A stretch of DNA of 17,130 nucleotides from an uncultured Holosporaceae bacterium (GTDB lineage: Bacteria > Pseudomonadota > Alphaproteobacteria > RUG11792), in NCBI GenBank assembly GCA_947285985.1, contig CAMYPB010000011.1:1-17130 (forward strand), in the 5' to 3' direction. A model generated the notes under the pieces. That model did no database searches and was not told the DNA's origin. It saw nothing but the letters and a program-made list of their open reading frames with translations. Numbering within the stretch: position 1 is the stretch's first letter; each line of letters opens with the position of its first letter. Below, piece by piece: positions 14,023 through 17,130 of this stretch. Made by a program: the position numbers and the translations under genes.

Positions 14023-15504
14023 TTATTTATCATAATATTTATCAATAAACTCATTTAACAGCCGTACTCCAAAGCCCGTTGCTCCCTTTTGAGAGAGAGC
14101 TCTCGATTTTTTATCCCACTCAGTTGCAGCGATATCTAAATGAGCCCATTCAACATCATTTTGAATAAAACGTTGCAAGAACATGGCCGCGGTTATACTC
14201 CCCGCTCCCCGTCCTGATCCACAATTTTTTATATCAGCTATCTCTGATTCTATATCATCGTCATACGTTTCTTGAAGAGGAAGTCTCCATAATTTTTCCC
14301 CAACGAAATTTCCAGCATCCGATAAATTTTTAGACAAATCATCAGAATTTGAGAACAATCCCGCGTACTCATGACCCAACGCAATTTTTATAGCTCCCGT
14401 TAAAGTTGCGAGATCAACTATGATTTTTGGACTATATTTCTCTTGGACATACCACAAAACATCAGCCAAAACTAATCTTCCTTCTGCATCCGTATTATCA
14501 ATTTCTATAGTCTTTTGAGACATAGAAACAACAACATCCCCAGGTCTTTGAGCACGTCCTGAAATCATATTTTCTGTGACTCCTATGATCCCGACAATAT
14601 TGACATCCGCATTCCTAAGCGCGAGAGATTTGATAGTCCCCAAAACAACGGCAGCTCCCGTCATATCTCCCTTCATCTCTCCCATATTATTCGAAGGTTT
14701 TAAACAAATACCTCCCGAATCAAACGTCAATCCTTTTCCAACAAGTGAAATTAAATCCTTATTTTTATTTGGTCTATACTCAAGGATTATTGTATAACTT
14801 GGCATCTCACTCCCCTTTCCAACTCCAAGGAGTGCATTCATTCCAAGTTTTTCCATATCTTGTTCATCAAGAAAACTAACCTTAACCCCATATTTCTTCA
14901 ATTCTTGAGATTCCAACAACATTTGATCAGTTGTCATAATATTTGAAGGTTCCGTCACGAGATTTCTCGTTAGAAATACTCCTTCGTCTATACTCTTCAA
15001 TACATCAAACATATGAGTATTATTATCGATATAAACAGTACTACACTCTATAGTCTTTATTTTGATTGGATTTTTTTTGGACTTATACTTATCAAATACC
15101 CAAGATTTCAAATATATTCCAGATGCGATATAACTTGCAGACAATTCAAAATACGTCTCTGTATTATTAAATAAAACGACGTACGCATCAGATATAGATT
15201 TTTTAGAAAGGATCGCATTGTATATATACCCTCCCAATTTTTCCATACCAGATCGCGTTATTTTATCTTTATCCCCAGCAGACGCAACAATGAACGTCCT
15301 CAATTTCCCATCGACAACAAGATCAAAAATGCGAATATCTCGATATTTCAATTCGCGACAATCTTCTAAAATTCCATCAGGAATAGTCGACGCAATACAA
15401 GATTTTATTTTTTTTTCAATAAAATCCAAACCAAGACTATGAGAAACTATAACAAAAATATCGGCTGCCCCAGAATTGACCGACTCAGAAAAAATTACAT
15501 TCAT
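14023..15504 (-). CDS. pepA: Leucyl aminopeptidase (M17 family)
   Basis: Cytosolic hexameric two-metal aminopeptidase that releases N-terminal residues from peptides; in some bacteria it also binds DNA. 493 residues, normal length. The N-terminal macro-like domain spans about 1-160 and the catalytic domain follows. All active-site residues are present: Lys257 and Asp262 in VGKGLTFDSGG, Lys269 in CLKP, Asp280 in MKGDMTGAA, and Asp339, Glu341 and Arg343 in the M17 signature NTDAEGRLVLAD. ATG at 15504 with weak Shine-Dalgarno. It is upstream of dnaN with a 33-base gap. A near-palindrome ATACC-TATAT-GGTAT (15528-15542) lies 24 bases upstream of the start and could be an operator; this is only a suggestion. 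Confidence 0.96.
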   Translation of the reverse strand: MNVIFSESVNSGAADIFVIVSHSLGLDFIEKKIKSCIASTIPDGILEDCRELKYRDIRIFDLVVDGKLRTFIVASAGDKDKITRSGMEKLGGYIYNAILSKKSISDAYVVLFNNTETYFELSASYIASGIYLKSWVFDKYKSKKNPIKIKTIECSTVYIDNNTHMFDVLKSIDEGVFLTRNLVTEPSNIMTTDQMLLESQELKKYGVKVSFLDEQDMEKLGMNALLGVGKGSEMPSYTIILEYRPNKNKDLISLVGKGLTFDSGGICLKPSNNMGEMKGDMTGAAVVLGTIKSLALRNADVNIVGIIGVTENMISGRAQRPGDVVVSMSQKTIEIDNTDAEGRLVLADVLWYVQEKYSPKIIVDLATLTGAIKIALGHEYAGLFSNSDDLSKNLSDAGNFVGEKLWRLPLQETYDDDIESEIADIKNCGSGRGAGSITAAMFLQRFIQNDVEWAHLDIAATEWDKKSRALSQKGATGFGVRLLNEFIDKYYDK

Positions 15505-15572
15505 AATAAATTGATCACATAAATTTTATACCTATATGGTATTTAATCAAAATTTATACGAAATTTCTATAA

Positions 15573-15617
15573 TAAAAAACACAACGACACACAAACCTTC
15601 AAAAATATGTGTGTCGT
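15573..15617 (-). terminator. Rho-independent terminator of the LdtR-like gene
   Basis: A perfect 10-base stem ACGACACACA/TGTGTGTCGT (15584-15593 and 15608-15617) with a 14-base loop. On the minus strand TGTGTTTTTTATT follows. It is 12 bases past the stop codon at 15630. Confidence 0.9.
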
Positions 15618-15629
15618 ATGAATAAAATT

Positions 15630-16082
15630 TTATATACTATTTGAAACGAGCTCTCTCCAAGCACCTTCCATCTTTTTGATCATCTCGATTCCACGATCTA
15701 GACTCTCTTCATCATTAAACTTCTTCGAAAATCCCGTGGAATACTTCTTGAGACCTTCCTCCAAAGAACGACATAAATCTATCCCTTTCTTGGAAAGTTG
15801 AAGACACGACGCACGTTTATCGTATTCCGCTTGATTTTGAAGGATATACCCATTGCTAACCATCTTCTTGATATTATATGACGCATTCGATCCAGAATAA
15901 TATCCCTTCGATCTCAATTCTCCAACCGTCACAATACTATCCCCTATATTCATGAGGGTCAGGGCCTGAATAGAATTTATATCAGTTACCCCCATGGAAT
16001 CTAATTCGAGTTTTATTATATCGAGAAACAATCTATAAAGTCTTTCCCCGTATACATAAACTTCCATACACTTATTCTTCAT
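15630..16082 (-). CDS. LdtR-like MarR-type winged-helix regulator
   Basis: 150-residue regulator. After an N-terminal dimerisation helix (LYRLFLDIIKLELDSMGVTD), the winged helix-turn-helix runs from INSIQALTLMNIGDSIVTVG through ELRSKGYYSGSNASYNIKKM (about 36-74). The wing follows at about 75-97 (GYILQNQAEYDKRASCLQLS). The GYYxGSNxSYN recognition helix is characteristic of alphaproteobacterial MarR-type proteins such as LdtR of Liberibacter, which controls an L,D-transpeptidase and stress genes. ATG at 16082; GGGGAG is about 20 bases away, too far, so Met6 at 16067 remains possible. Monocistronic with a strong terminator. The effector is unknown. Confidence 0.82.
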   Translation of the reverse strand: MKNKCMEVYVYGERLYRLFLDIIKLELDSMGVTDINSIQALTLMNIGDSIVTVGELRSKGYYSGSNASYNIKKMVSNGYILQNQAEYDKRASCLQLSKKGIDLCRSLEEGLKKYSTGFSKKFNDEESLDRGIEMIKKMEGAWRELVSNSI

Positions 16083-16185
16083 ATTCTATACTCTAAAAAT
16101 ATCTCCCCAATTAAGATCAGTATATCGTGATTTAGTTAAAGAATGATTAATAACTATAAAATTTTTCAAAAAAAATACAAAAAAT

Positions 16186-17055
16186 TCAAACACATTTATC
16201 AAGTTTTATAGTAGATGTTGTCACAAAAGCATACTTCTTTTTCAATAATCTCGAAATATCATCAATATCAACATCCCTATCGTATACTCCAAAACAAGAC
16301 GATCCAGATCCAGACATACGATAAAATATAGGATTCGTCATTTTTAAGTCTTCTAAAATATTCTTTATATTACGACACAATTTCAATGCTGATCTCTCAA
16401 GTATATTCCTGGAATTCTTTAAAAATTCTAAACTAATATTATCACTAAATATTATTTTATCGTCAAATTTTTCTTTGAAATTCAAGAAAACATCCCTCGT
16501 CGATAAAAAATCATTGTCATTCACAATTATTATTTTAAGTCCGTCAATATCATCACTAGACGATATACAACGAATCTCATGACTCTTCCCAATACCCTCC
16601 AGTAATAATAATTTGTCGCCATGTATATAATGATATAAACAAACAGGAATATCAGAACCCAAAACCTCACAGTATTTCATAAAATCCATTTTTTCTTTGA
16701 TGCTTATTTTATTAAAATCTAAAACAAAATTTATAAAACACGACGCATCCGTTGATCCTCCTGCAAGTCCCCCACCTATTGGTATATTTTTTTTTATCCT
16801 CACATCAGGAATAAAAATATCATGACAATATCCACGAAGAATCTCATATGCTCTATGTATCAAATTGTCATCATTATGTATATTTTTTATATATGCAGAA
16901 TTTTTATTAAAACATTTCGATAGATCAAAGATCAATTCATCGTATAGATCATCGACGAAGAGAAAAATACTTTGCATTTTATGATATCCACTCAACATTT
17001 TTTCATTTATGTTAAGCATCAAGTTTACTTTTCCTCTTGCATGTCTTATAATCAT
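16186..17055 (-). CDS. ispE: 4-diphosphocytidyl-2-C-methyl-D-erythritol kinase
   Basis: GHMP-family kinase of the non-mevalonate (MEP) pathway; phosphorylates CDP-methylerythritol on the way to isopentenyl diphosphate, in the cytoplasm. 289 residues, usual length. N-terminal ARGKVNLMLNI holds the catalytic Lys9 and is followed by GYHKMQSIFLFVD. The ATP-binding glycine loop is PIGGGLAGGSTDAS (92-105), a slight variant of PxxGGLGGGSSDA. VLGSDIPVCLY supplies catalytic Asp135. The C-terminal GHMP motif is FYRMSGSGSSCFGVY. ATG at 17055; GAGAG abuts it directly, so ribosome binding is unusual, but the next Met is too far into the conserved block. No clear terminator before the LdtR-like gene. It shows that the organism makes its own isoprenoid precursors. 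Confidence 0.96.
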   Translation of the reverse strand: MIIRHARGKVNLMLNINEKMLSGYHKMQSIFLFVDDLYDELIFDLSKCFNKNSAYIKNIHNDDNLIHRAYEILRGYCHDIFIPDVRIKKNIPIGGGLAGGSTDASCFINFVLDFNKISIKEKMDFMKYCEVLGSDIPVCLYHYIHGDKLLLLEGIGKSHEIRCISSSDDIDGLKIIIVNDNDFLSTRDVFLNFKEKFDDKIIFSDNISLEFLKNSRNILERSALKLCRNIKNILEDLKMTNPIFYRMSGSGSSCFGVYDRDVDIDDISRLLKKKYAFVTTSTIKLDKCV

Positions 17056-17130
17056 CTCTCATGAAATACGATATAAAAAAAACACATGACAAAAAAGAAA
17101 TCATATCCAGGTGGTATAAGACGTTTGGAA

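Noticed and set aside
17056..17130. Short open frames at the right edge, for example plus-strand ATG at 17061 or 17086, and a minus-strand frame ending in an ATGA overlap with ispE
   Set aside because: Three frames on both strands stay open in this 75-base AT-rich stretch and none has enough length or a recognisable motif to choose between them.

Overview
The window is an AT-rich (roughly one third G+C by eye), gene-dense piece of an alphaproteobacterial chromosome. The assignment rests on gene content. There is a MucR/Ros regulator, an LdtR-like winged-helix regulator with the GYYxGSN motif, an alphaproteobacterial-type Lrp/AsnC protein, a small GcrA-like HTH protein, and a two-gene remnant of the envelope cluster (Skp/OmpH followed by LpxD). 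Low G+C, Asn/Lys-rich linkers, GTG/TTG starts and split-up classical operons suggest a reduced, probably host-associated lineage. Family or genus cannot be read from the sequence alone.

Layout. 1-704 (minus): rpoZ (RNA polymerase omega with a strongly acidic tail), then gltX, cut by the window edge. 855-2938 (plus): a secreted protein of unknown function, then dnaB. 2957-8216 (minus): rimP-nusA-infB and a small LptE-like lipoprotein gene whose start lies inside the infB 3' end; the ylxR gene often found between nusA and infB is absent, and rbfA/truB do not follow. 8217-9187: a 26-codon candidate small gene on plus, the lrp terminator, and lrp (minus). 9188-10326 (plus): GcrA-like HTH protein and a second secreted orphan. 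10378-12011 (minus): skp-lpxD with their own promoter and terminators, without bamA or fabZ. 12143-12580 (minus): mucR. 12835-15504 (minus): pepA-dnaN. 15630-16082 (minus): LdtR-like regulator. 16186-17055 (minus): ispE.

How the genes work together. Most genes are core housekeeping. They cover replication (DnaB helicase, DnaN clamp), transcription (omega, NusA), translation (GltX, RimP, IF2), the outer membrane (LpxD for lipid A, Skp-like chaperone, LptE-like lipoprotein), isoprenoids (IspE) and peptide turnover (PepA). Four DNA-binding regulators punctuate them. Six hairpin terminators can be read; two sit between convergent genes and look bidirectional. No tRNA, rRNA, IS element, phage gene or CRISPR array was seen, and no intergenic gap exceeds 300 bases.

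No obviously new multi-gene system was found. The leads most worth following are: a MucR whose second zinc-binding histidine is replaced; a paired GACAA element shared by the mucR promoter and the promoter of the first secreted orphan; the acidic tail on omega; the LptE-like gene fused by overlap to infB; two signal-peptide orphans; and a short ORF with a good ribosome-binding site.
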